From the NCBI RefSeq assembly GCF_029395675.1, contig NZ_CP115184.1:62001-126000 (forward strand): a stretch of 64,000 nucleotides of DNA. The letters run 5' to 3'. Shown here piece after piece: positions 48,839-56,972 of the stretch; position 1 is the stretch's first letter, and each line of letters starts with the position of its first letter. Both the position numbers and the translations under genes were made by a program. The notes beneath the pieces are model-generated. The model saw only the letters and a program-made list of their open reading frames with translations. It made no database searches and had not been told where the DNA came from. Source of the DNA: Janibacter cremeus. GTDB taxonomy: Bacteria; Actinomycetota; Actinomycetes; Actinomycetales; Dermatophilaceae.

Positions 48839-49114
48839 ATGGCGCGGTCGACGCAGGGGCCGGACCTCCAGCTGAGCCTGGTCACGCCCATCGCCGCGAT
48901 CTTCGCCGCGCTCATGGTGGCGCTCGGCTCGTACGGTGTGGTGACGGACCTGGCCGACACCTCGGGCAGCGAGCGGTCGTTCGGGTTCTCGGTGGGGAGC
49001 GACGACAGCGCGGCCACCGCCGGTTCGCTGGTCGGCGATCGCCCCGGCGGGGCGGACCCGAAGGCGATCGAGGCCCTGCACGAGGCGATCCTCGAGCACT
49101 ACCGCACCCGCTGA
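48839..49114 (+). CDS. small single-helix membrane protein of unknown function
   Basis: A 91-residue protein with one hydrophobic helix (SLVTPIAAIFAALMVALGSY, residues 13-32) and an acidic, disordered-looking exterior part, ending in ALHEAILEHYRTR. The ATG at 48839 follows GGAAGG. It lies 21 bp before rmlB on the same strand and may be cotranscribed. No family was recognised. Confidence 0.6.
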   Translation: MARSTQGPDLQLSLVTPIAAIFAALMVALGSYGVVTDLADTSGSERSFGFSVGSDDSAATAGSLVGDRPGGADPKAIEALHEAILEHYRTR

Positions 49115-50128
<1,014 letters not shown>

Positions 50129-50156
50129 GCGCCGGCCGGGCCCCCCTTCGCCCCGG

Positions 50157-50198
50157 TCGATGTAATCCCGCGGCTACGGAGGCGCGGGATTACATCCA
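50157..50198. terminator. hairpin after rmlB, GGTCGATGTA family
   Basis: TGTAATCCCGCG, a 10-base loop, CGCGGGATTACA pair perfectly (50161-50194), and outer GGTCGA/TCCAACC extend the stem loosely. Related hairpins occur at 53455 and, split by an IS, at 54593/55968. Confidence 0.8.
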
Positions 50199-50246
50199 AC
50201 CGAGTACACGGGGCGGCGCAGTGAGCGAGGGCGGCCACACGGTCCC

Positions 50247-50286
50247 TGAGGTGCGAGTTCGCGGAGCGAGCGAGCCTCGAAGGGAC
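50247..50286. repeat. REP-like palindromic element
   Basis: CCCTGAGGTGCGAGTTCG and GAGCGAGCCTCGAAGGG form a variant whose ends are CCCT/AGGG instead of GGTT/AACC; the arms have changed in a compensating way. Confidence 0.7.
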
Positions 50287-50298
50287 AGCCCCCGAACC

Positions 50299-50805
50299 TC
50301 AGGGCGACTCCCGCACGTCGACGAGGGCGGCGTGGCCCCACCTGTCGACGCGGACCTCGGCGTAGGCCCCGTCGGCGAGGTCGCCCTCCATGGCCAGCGC
50401 CTCGTCCTGGGGCAGGAACCAGCTGTCGATGCCGCACCGGACGTTCCACGAGTGGTCGTCGCAGGCCAGGTACGGGGTGTCCGAAGGGCGCTCGCGGAGC
50501 CACTCGTCCGCGACCCAGACGTCCCCGTCGCGGCGCAGCGTGATGTAGACGTCTCCCGACTCGCCGTCGTCGAGGCTCCAGGCGCCGGGTGGCATCTCGC
50601 CGGAGGCCGGGTCGGGTGGCGGCTGCAGGTCGGGGTAGCCCAGGCTGACGTAGGCCCCGCGGAAGGGGTCGATCAGGTCGATGGGTTCGACCCGCAGGAC
50701 GTGGCTGTCGCCGATGAGCCGCGCCGAGAGCTGGGGAGCGACGGCGACCCCCACGAGGACCAGCTGGGCAACCGCGATGGTCGCGACGGTGGCGATGCGC
50801 TTCAT
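50299..50805 (-). CDS. GDYXXLXY domain protein
   Basis: A 168-residue protein with a single N-terminal membrane helix (TVATIAVAQLVLVGVAVAPQ) and an exterior domain carrying GAYVSLGYPDL, the GDYXXLXY motif with Ala for Asp, near residue 50. These proteins are regularly paired with DUF2157 membrane proteins, as here; the ATG overlaps the DUF2157 stop by ATGA. The function is unknown. Confidence 0.82.
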   Translation of the reverse strand: MKRIATVATIAVAQLVLVGVAVAPQLSARLIGDSHVLRVEPIDLIDPFRGAYVSLGYPDLQPPPDPASGEMPPGAWSLDDGESGDVYITLRRDGDVWVADEWLRERPSDTPYLACDDHSWNVRCGIDSWFLPQDEALAMEGDLADGAYAEVRVDRWGHAALVDVRESP

Positions 50806-52037
50806 CGCTGCACCCCCTCGTCGGAGCCCGGTCCGGTGACGGGATCGAGCGTCTTGGCCATTCGTCGGCGAGCACGGTCGAAGAGCAGCCCGGTCCCGAG
50901 GAAGACGACGCCCAGGACCACGAAGAGCAGGGCCCCCGTGACGATCGGCGCGAAGACCGCGAAGCTCTGGAAGGTCGTGAAGGCCACGAGGGCCGCCATC
51001 GCGACCCAGTTGAGCGCGCGGTGCTCGCGCAGCACGTCCAGGGCGAGGAGGGCGACCGCCAGACCGACGTAGGCCACGACACTGAGCACGGCGTGCGCCC
51101 ACTGGCTGGGCCCGACGTCGCTGATGTCCGTGCCGGTGTCCCACAGGGCCAGCAGCACCGCTGCGGCGAGGACGACGAAGGCCCCCACCGGCTCGATCCA
51201 CGCGTGGTCGGGCCGGCGCACCGCCAGGGCGACCGCCACGATGCCGAGCAGCACGGCCGCGATGAGCTCGACGATCAACCACAGCGACCAGTCGAGCCCG
51301 TCGTAGATCCCCGGGATCGCCGCGACGAAGAGGGCGGCCAGGGCGAGGGCCGCGGCGACCAGTCGCCACCCCCACGCGAAGGAGCGGACCCAGCCGTCGC
51401 TGAGCACCGCGAGCGAGGCGGTGACGACGGCGCCGGCGCCGAGGGAGATGACGCCGGCCATCGCGCTGCCCTCGGTCCACAGGGGCTGCCAGATCCACCA
51501 CTGGACGCCGGTCCCGAGGCCGACGAGGAAGGGCATCGTCGACTTCGTGAGGTGGGCGTGCAGCAGGGCGCCCAGCGACCACAGGCCCACCAGCGTCGGC
51601 TCGTACGCGGGCACCTGCAGCGACTGCGCGGCCTGCATGATCACGGCACCGATGCCGAGCGCGGCGAGCAGCCGGATCGCTCCCACGAGGGGAAGGGGGG
51701 CGCGGCGCGCGGCGAGGACCTCACCGCCGATGAGGAAGGCCAACCACAGGGCGACGACGGCGATGAAGCGGGTCATCGGGCTCAGCTCGTCGAGGTTGGA
51801 GGCGACGAGCCAGATCAGACCGACGCCGACGAAGGCGCCGCCGAGCAGGAGCATGATGCGTCCGAGCACGGACGAGGCGGACGAGCCACCGCGGACGTCG
51901 TACCGACCGGTGATCCTCTCCGCCTGGGTGGCGTCGATGACGCCCGAGGCCCGCCAGTCGGCGACCTCCGCGCGCAGCCAGTCGAGCTGCTGGCGGCTGA
52001 CCTCACGCGGCGCGCTCGCGTGGGATGTGGTGTCCAT
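50802..52037 (-). CDS. DUF2157 membrane protein
   Basis: A 411-residue protein. An N-terminal cytoplasmic part (QQLDWLRAEVADWRASGVID) is followed by about twelve hydrophobic helices. The first of these, GRIMLLLGGAFVGVGLIWLVASNLDEL, is the typical DUF2157 opening. The ATG at 52037 (MDTTSHASAPREVS) fits better than the longer frame. It is coupled to the GDYXXLXY gene. The role is unknown. Confidence 0.85.
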   Translation of the reverse strand: MDTTSHASAPREVSRQQLDWLRAEVADWRASGVIDATQAERITGRYDVRGGSSASSVLGRIMLLLGGAFVGVGLIWLVASNLDELSPMTRFIAVVALWLAFLIGGEVLAARRAPLPLVGAIRLLAALGIGAVIMQAAQSLQVPAYEPTLVGLWSLGALLHAHLTKSTMPFLVGLGTGVQWWIWQPLWTEGSAMAGVISLGAGAVVTASLAVLSDGWVRSFAWGWRLVAAALALAALFVAAIPGIYDGLDWSLWLIVELIAAVLLGIVAVALAVRRPDHAWIEPVGAFVVLAAAVLLALWDTGTDISDVGPSQWAHAVLSVVAYVGLAVALLALDVLREHRALNWVAMAALVAFTTFQSFAVFAPIVTGALLFVVLGVVFLGTGLLFDRARRRMAKTLDPVTGPGSDEGVQR

Positions 52038-52124
52038 GGACAAAGCATGGCCCCTCGCCGGCGGCTTGCCCATGAGTACGGCGCCCCAACCCCCTTCGCC
52101 CGTCGTGCGTGGGGTGGGGAGGAC

Positions 52125-53390
52125 TCAGAGCAGGCCCAGCTCCGAGACGAGGAAGAGCCCGCCGAAGCCGACGAGGAAGGCCAGACCGGCGTACGCGAGC
52201 ACGCGGATGCCGACGGAGAGCCGGCGCTCGCTGCGGATGATCGAGAAGTTCAGCCAGGCGAAGACCGGGGCGGTGAGGAAGGCGCTGATCATCGCGAAGC
52301 GCAGCATCGTGCCGAGCTCGGCGCTCATCCACACGACGATCGCCAGACCGACGCCGGCGATGCCGGTGATCCACAGGTCCTTGTGGCGGCGGGTCATCTC
52401 CGAGCGGCCGCTCAGCAGCCGCAGGGACTCCGCACAGGCGCGACCGTAGCCGTCGACGACGGAGATCACGGTGCCGAACATGACGGCGAAAGCGATGACG
52501 GCCATGATCGGGGTCGCCCATGCGCCGATGGCGTCCCCGTACATCGACATCAGCTGCGGGATGTAGGCGCCGCCGGCCAGCTCGAGCTCCTTGCCGCTGC
52601 CGTACTGGACGAAGACGCCGAGCCCGACGAAGAACACCGCCAGGATCGTCGAGACGACGTAGCCCATGTTGAAGTCGAAGAGGACGTCGCGGGTGAGGAC
52701 CGTGCGGTCCTCGGCCTTGGCCTTGACCCACAGCGAGTTGAGCGCGCTGATCTCGATCGGCGCGGGCATCCACCCGACGAGCGCGACGAGGAAGGGGAGG
52801 GTCGCGAGGTTCCACGGCGAGGGCTCGACGAAGTCCGGCTGGCGCACCGCGCCCTGGCTGGCGGCCATCACCACGGCCACGACCGTGGAGAGCGCCAGCA
52901 CGCTGAGGATGACCTTGGTGACCCCGTCGAGCGCCTTGTAGTGACCGCCGACGAGCAGCAGCCAGGTGATGACCATCAGGGCGCCGGCCAGGACCGGGAC
53001 GCCGAGGCCCCACGACGCCGGCACGAGGTAGGACAGGATCACCGTGCACAGCAGCGCGACGCCCGCGGTCGAGACGACCGACGACAGCGCGGCGAGGACG
53101 AAGAAGACCCACAGGTAGACCCGGCCACGGCGCGCGTAGCCCTCGACGAGGCTGTGGCCGGTCTCGGCGGTGTACTGGGGCCCGAACCGGAAGAAGGGGT
53201 ACTTCAGCAGGTTGGCCAGCAGGATCAGCCCGACGAGCTGCCAGCCGAAGAGCGCGCCCGCCTGGGTGGAGGAGATCAGGTGGGAGGCGCCGATCGCGGC
53301 CGACGCGGCGAGCAGGCCGGGGCCGAGGGCCAACCACCGGCTGCGCCAGGTCGATCGTGGTGTGACATGGCTCTCATCGGTGATCGTCAT
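52125..53390 (-). CDS. Nramp-family-like transporter with atypical metal site
   Basis: A 421-residue membrane protein with about eleven helices and the Nramp opening GPGLLAASAAIGASHLISST. In true Nramps this first helix contains DPGN and the sixth contains MPH; here the sequences are GASH and WMPAPIEISA. QLVGLILLANLLKYPFFRFG and TAETGHSLVEGYARRG are as in the family. The transported solute may not be manganese or iron. ATG 53390 (MTITDESHVT) is the likely start. Confidence 0.82.
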   Translation of the reverse strand: MTITDESHVTPRSTWRSRWLALGPGLLAASAAIGASHLISSTQAGALFGWQLVGLILLANLLKYPFFRFGPQYTAETGHSLVEGYARRGRVYLWVFFVLAALSSVVSTAGVALLCTVILSYLVPASWGLGVPVLAGALMVITWLLLVGGHYKALDGVTKVILSVLALSTVVAVVMAASQGAVRQPDFVEPSPWNLATLPFLVALVGWMPAPIEISALNSLWVKAKAEDRTVLTRDVLFDFNMGYVVSTILAVFFVGLGVFVQYGSGKELELAGGAYIPQLMSMYGDAIGAWATPIMAVIAFAVMFGTVISVVDGYGRACAESLRLLSGRSEMTRRHKDLWITGIAGVGLAIVVWMSAELGTMLRFAMISAFLTAPVFAWLNFSIIRSERRLSVGIRVLAYAGLAFLVGFGGLFLVSELGLL

Positions 53391-53454
53391 GCGCGGCACC
53401 GTAGCAGCGGGGAGGCCCGCGGCCCGCATCCGCGGGAGTCGCCCCCGCTCCGCC

Positions 53455-53502
53455 GGGTCGATGTATTCGTGCGTGGTGGGATGCGCGGGGATACATCGAC
53501 CC
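53455..53502. terminator. hairpin of the GGTCGATGTA family
   Basis: GGGTCGATGTATTCGTGCG and CGCGGGGATACATCGACCC pair over most of their length around a short loop. It lies in the divergent gap between the Nramp-like gene and the DUF559 gene, so it may be a repeat and not an ordinary terminator. Confidence 0.6.
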
Positions 53503-53602
53503 AGGGCGGCTCGCTGTCCACAGCCGGACGTCGTGCTGGCTCGTCGTCCCCAGCTGCACGGGGTCGGGTCCATCGTGACGAGGCGGCCAGCACGGTGTTC
53601 CC

Positions 53603-54556
53603 ATGCCACCTCGCGAGACCGCCATCGAGCGTCACCGCCGCGTGCTCGCTGCGTCCGAGGAGACCGGCTTCGTGCTGAGTCGGCGACGTCTGCGTGAGCT
53701 CGGGGTCACGCGTCACCAGGCCGACGCCCAGGCCGCAGCGGGGCGGTGGGTCAGGCTGGGGAACCAGACATTCGGCATGCGCGACGCGCCGTTGGACGAT
53801 GACGCTCGGTGCTGGCGTGCGGTGTGGGAGACGGGCGAGCGGATCGCCCTCGTCGACGGGGCGTCGGCGCTCCTGGCCGCGGGGCTGAAGGGATGGACCG
53901 AGGACGTCGTGCACGTGTCGGCCATCCACAACCACGTGGTCGCCCCGATCGACGGGGTGAAGATCCACAAGGTGATCCGTCGTGTCGAGGACGAAGCGGT
54001 CCGAGTCGGCATACCGAGGACGACACCTGCCGTCGCGGCGATCCGAGCCGCACACTGGGCCGTCAGTGATCGACAGGCGGCGACGATCCTCGCCATGCCG
54101 GTGCAGCAACGCCTCGTGACCGGGGAGCGTCTCGTGGCCGCGCTCGAGCTGGTGCGGGGGCGGACACGACGGGCCCTGATCCGTCAGCTCGTGATGGACA
54201 TCGTCGACGGGGCGCAGTCGCTGGGCGAGATCGACTTCGCCGCGGCGTGCCGCAAGCGGGGGCTGCCCGTCCCGAGCCGGCAGGTCATGCGAAGGGGGCC
54301 GCGCGGACGGGTCTACCTCGATGTCTACTTCGAGGAGTACGGATTCGTCGTCGAGATCGACGGGGCGGGTCACCTGTGGGGGTTGGCCCAGGTCGACGAC
54401 AACCTGCGTGAGAACCAGGTCGTCATCGACGGTGACAGGGTGCTACGGATCAATGTCGTCGGGCTCCGCCTCAACGAGGAGACCGTCATGGACCAGGTGG
54501 CCGCCGCCCTTCGCTCCGATTGGGCCCAGGACAACCTGGCTCGCCGGCGCCGCTGA
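53603..54556 (+). CDS. DUF559 / AbiEi-like domain protein
   Basis: A 317-residue protein common in actinobacteria. The N-terminus has a winged-helix-like domain (FVLSRRRLRELGVTRHQADA). The C-terminus has a Vsr-like PD-(D/E)XK segment: YLDVYFEEYGFVVEIDGAGH near residue 236, with the usual D-x-n-E-x-D arrangement, then DNLRENQVVIDGDRVLRI. Such proteins are annotated either as type IV antitoxin (AbiEi) domain proteins or as DUF559 nucleases; no toxin partner is present here. It may have defence or DNA-repair roles. Confidence 0.8.
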   Translation: MPPRETAIERHRRVLAASEETGFVLSRRRLRELGVTRHQADAQAAAGRWVRLGNQTFGMRDAPLDDDARCWRAVWETGERIALVDGASALLAAGLKGWTEDVVHVSAIHNHVVAPIDGVKIHKVIRRVEDEAVRVGIPRTTPAVAAIRAAHWAVSDRQAATILAMPVQQRLVTGERLVAALELVRGRTRRALIRQLVMDIVDGAQSLGEIDFAAACRKRGLPVPSRQVMRRGPRGRVYLDVYFEEYGFVVEIDGAGHLWGLAQVDDNLRENQVVIDGDRVLRINVVGLRLNEETVMDQVAAALRSDWAQDNLARRRR

Positions 54557-54592
54557 GCTGGGGGACCGGCGCGGAGAGCCGGCACGTCGCCC

Positions 54593-54611
54593 GGTCGATG
54601 TATTGGTGCGC
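54593..54611 (+). repeat. left arm of a GGTCGATGTA hairpin, cut by IS481
   Basis: GGTCGATGTATTGGTGCG stands here, and its partner CGCGAATACATCGAACC is at 55967-55983, beyond the IS481 element. Joining the flanks restores a hairpin like those at 50157 and 53455. Confidence 0.65.
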
Positions 54612-54622
54612 CTCCCGGGACG

Positions 54623-55954
54623 TGTCCTGTGAAGGGACATGTCGGACAGTCGTGAAGGGACATGTCTGACAGTCAGGGGCGTGCTTCGACTCGATAGTAC
54701 GTGCGGCCGGTTTTGGGCGTGGTGATCTTGTCCGGGTCGAGTTGGATGTGTCCCAGGATGCGTTCTTCGTGGAAGAGGACGGCGTGGTCCTGGTCGATGA
54801 GGTAGTGCAGGGTCGCGCCGGCCCAGGCGACGCCGAGGCTGACCCGGGCTCCGGGCAGGTCGAAGTACCCGGCCGGGGGCAGAGTGACCTCACGCACGAA
54901 CTGGCGTTCCTTGAGCTGCTCAGGGTCTGGAAGGGCCTTGTCGGTGGCTGCGTAGCGCCGCGCGGGCGTGCTTCCGGCGATGCCCTGGTGCGGGCGTTCG
55001 GTGTTGAAGATCAGGTCGTAGGCATCGAGCAGGCGTTGCAGCTCGGGTAGGTCCGTGGCGCGCTCACGCGCTCTGAGCCACTGCTCCAGCGTCTGCCACT
55101 CGCGTTCCTTCTTGCCGTTGGTCTGCGGGTGCTTGGGGCTGGAGTTGATCATCCCGACCCCGATGCGGTGCAGGCGAGCCTCCAGGATGGAGTAGCCCCC
55201 GCCCTTGATCAGCCGGGCGGTGAAGGCCGTGCTGTTGTCGCACTGGATGAACGCCGGCTTTGCGTGGCGGTCCATAGCGGCGACCATGCATTTCCAGGTG
55301 TCCTCGCCCGTTTCGGCGCTGGCGGCGCGTGAGGCCATCAGCATGCGGGAGTGGTCGTCCTGGAAGCGCAGCACGACGCCCTTGCCCTCGGTGAGCTTGA
55401 CCTCGTGCCCGTCCAGCTGCCACACCCCGTTGGGTTTCATCGCCTCGAAGCGGCGGTAGCTGGACTTGGGCCGCTTGGACGGTGTCGGCTCGGTGCGCCC
55501 GTGGTCGGTCAGGATCTTGTGGCAGGTGCGCGCCGAGGGGACCTCCACGCCCGCCAGGGTGAGCCAATCGTGCACCGACATGGCCCCGCCGTCCCAGCCC
55601 TCTGCAACCAGCTCGTCGTGCTTGTCGAGCACCGCCGCGACCGTGTCAGCGTCCGTGGCCCTGGGCGAGTTGTTCGGCCGCCTCGAGCGCGGGATCAAAC
55701 CTTGAACGCCCTCTTCGCGCATCCGGCGCCGATACCGGTAGTACGTATCCCGCGAGATGCCCTGCTGCTTGCACAGCTCGCTCACCGAGGTCCCCGAGGC
55801 ATCCTCCAAGACAGCGTGAGCACCGACCGCCAACCGAACTTCCACCGAGACCGCCTGCTGACTCATGCAGCCCATCTTCCGGGCCGCTACCGAGCCCCCG
55901 GTTGTCAGCGATGTCTCTTCACATACCTGTCAGGCATGTCCCTTCAAATCACAA
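54623..55954 (-). mobile_element. IS481-family insertion sequence
   Basis: About 1332 bp. Each end starts TGT/ACA and holds two tandem copies of a 19-bp transposase-binding motif, GAAGGGACATGTCGGACAG. The copies are at 54631 and 54654 on the left, and at 55902 and 55928 in inverse orientation on the right. One transposase gene fills the element. The exact ends and target duplication are uncertain; GGACG occurs on both flanks (54618 and 55964), but 9 bp beyond the predicted right end. Confidence 0.85.
54673..55875 (-). CDS. IS481 family transposase
   Basis: A 400-residue transposase. The N-terminal helix-turn-helix is SVSELCKQQGISRDTYYRYR. The DDE core has Asp in WQLDGHEVKL, Asp in IQCDNSTAFTARL and Glu in TNGKKEREWQTLEQWL. 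A C-terminal beta-rich domain follows. It appears intact. The start may be ATG 55875 or the in-frame ATG three codons on (MSQQAVSVEVRL). Confidence 0.93.
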   Translation of the reverse strand: MGCMSQQAVSVEVRLAVGAHAVLEDASGTSVSELCKQQGISRDTYYRYRRRMREEGVQGLIPRSRRPNNSPRATDADTVAAVLDKHDELVAEGWDGGAMSVHDWLTLAGVEVPSARTCHKILTDHGRTEPTPSKRPKSSYRRFEAMKPNGVWQLDGHEVKLTEGKGVVLRFQDDHSRMLMASRAASAETGEDTWKCMVAAMDRHAKPAFIQCDNSTAFTARLIKGGGYSILEARLHRIGVGMINSSPKHPQTNGKKEREWQTLEQWLRARERATDLPELQRLLDAYDLIFNTERPHQGIAGSTPARRYAATDKALPDPEQLKERQFVREVTLPPAGYFDLPGARVSLGVAWAGATLHYLIDQDHAVLFHEERILGHIQLDPDKITTPKTGRTYYRVEARP

Positions 55955-55984
55955 GCGTTCGAGGACGCGCGAATACATCGAACC

Positions 55985-56056
55985 AGCATCAAGGGGACCC
56001 AGCATCAAGGGGGCCCGGCGTCAAGGGGGCCCGGCGTCAAGGGGGGCCCCAGCGAC
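55985..56056. repeat. 16-bp tandem repeat, about five units
   Basis: Units of GCATCAAGGGGACCCA and GCGTCAAGGGGGCCCG follow one another from 55985, the last two degenerate. It lies between the IS481 element and an SGNH hydrolase gene and has no coding role. Confidence 0.75.
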
Positions 56057-56075
56057 AAGGTGACCCGGTGAGGGC

Positions 56076-56735
56076 TCAGGAGAGCCAGTCGCCCCATCCG
56101 TGGTGGAGCACGAGCCACGCGATGAGGCCGTAGCCCGCCTGGCCGGGGTGCACGCCGTCGGCGGAGGCGGCGAGGTCCGCCTCCCACTGGTCGTGACCGA
56201 CGAGGGGGGTGAAGGTGTCGACGAACATCACGCCACGGCGGTCGCAGACGTCGCGCTGGGCGTCGACGAGCTGGCGGAGGGCCTCGTTGGTCTCGGGGTC
56301 GGCGGTGGGCGGGGGCCCGACGACGAAGGTCCCGACACCCTGGCTGGCGGCCTCGTCCAGCACGTTGGCCAGGTTGAGCCGGTGCCGGGCGATCGAGGTG
56401 CCCGCGGCGACGTCGGCGTGGCCGACCTGCACCACGAGCCGACGCTCGGTGGCGTCACGGAAGCGCAGGGTGCCCTCGGACTGCCAGCGCTGGGAGACCC
56501 CGCCGGAGGTCTCCCCGCGCAGACCGAGGTTGTAGTGGGCCAGCACGGCATCGGCGAGGGTGGTGCGGGCGAGAACCCGCCCCGTCCACCCGAGGGCCTT
56601 CTCGTCACCGATCCCGGCGACGAAGGAGTCGCCGATGAAGACCAACGAGACATCCCGTCGCCCCTCGTCGGAAGAGAAGCTCGCGCTGGGGGTGAACTCG
56701 TTGCCGGCTGCGTCCGTCATCGGGGTGCCGCTCAC
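56076..56735 (-). CDS. SGNH/GDSL family hydrolase
   Basis: A 219-residue esterase-fold protein. Block I is LVFIGDSFVAGIGDEKALGW with the catalytic serine, block II has the glycine of LGLRGETSGG, and block III VVQVGHADVAAG has His for the usual Asn. Block V is SADGVHPGQAGYGLIAWLV with Asp and His. There is no signal peptide, so it is probably cytosolic. The start could also be ATG 56720. Confidence 0.85.
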   Translation of the reverse strand: MSGTPMTDAAGNEFTPSASFSSDEGRRDVSLVFIGDSFVAGIGDEKALGWTGRVLARTTLADAVLAHYNLGLRGETSGGVSQRWQSEGTLRFRDATERRLVVQVGHADVAAGTSIARHRLNLANVLDEAASQGVGTFVVGPPPTADPETNEALRQLVDAQRDVCDRRGVMFVDTFTPLVGHDQWEADLAASADGVHPGQAGYGLIAWLVLHHGWGDWLS

Positions 56736-56785
56736 GTCGGGGGTACTCCTGGGGGTGGTGGTGCGGTCAGGGACTACCGCAGACG

Positions 56786-56971
56786 TTACTCGTCGTCGAG
56801 GTCGTCGTCGTCGAGGCGTGCCAGCCAGGAGGCAAGTCGATCGACGGGAGTCTCGAACTCGGGGTTGAGATCGACGAAGTGGCGGAGCTGGTCACTCACC
56901 CACTCGAGAGTGACCAGCTCCTCACCACGACGATCCGCGAGCTCCTCGATACCGCGGTCGGTGAAGTACAC
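56786..56971 (-). CDS. DUF6104 family small protein
   Basis: A 61-residue protein, MYFTDRGIEELADRRGEELV at the start and an acidic LDDDDLDDE end. It resembles a conserved actinobacterial family usually encoded beside the oxoglutarate dehydrogenase gene, here 1 bp downstream of kgd. The function is unknown. Confidence 0.75.
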   Translation of the reverse strand: MYFTDRGIEELADRRGEELVTLEWVSDQLRHFVDLNPEFETPVDRLASWLARLDDDDLDDE

Positions 56972-56972
56972 G

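Noticed and set aside
50157..50198. tRNA or small RNA gene in the hairpin regions after rmlB
   Set aside because: Only a single stem-loop is present, without cloverleaf arms or a T-loop sequence.
51021..53678. An 885-codon plus-strand open frame
   Set aside because: It lies antisense to the DUF2157 and Nramp-like genes and is strongly enriched in D, E, G, H and R, typical of a GC shadow.
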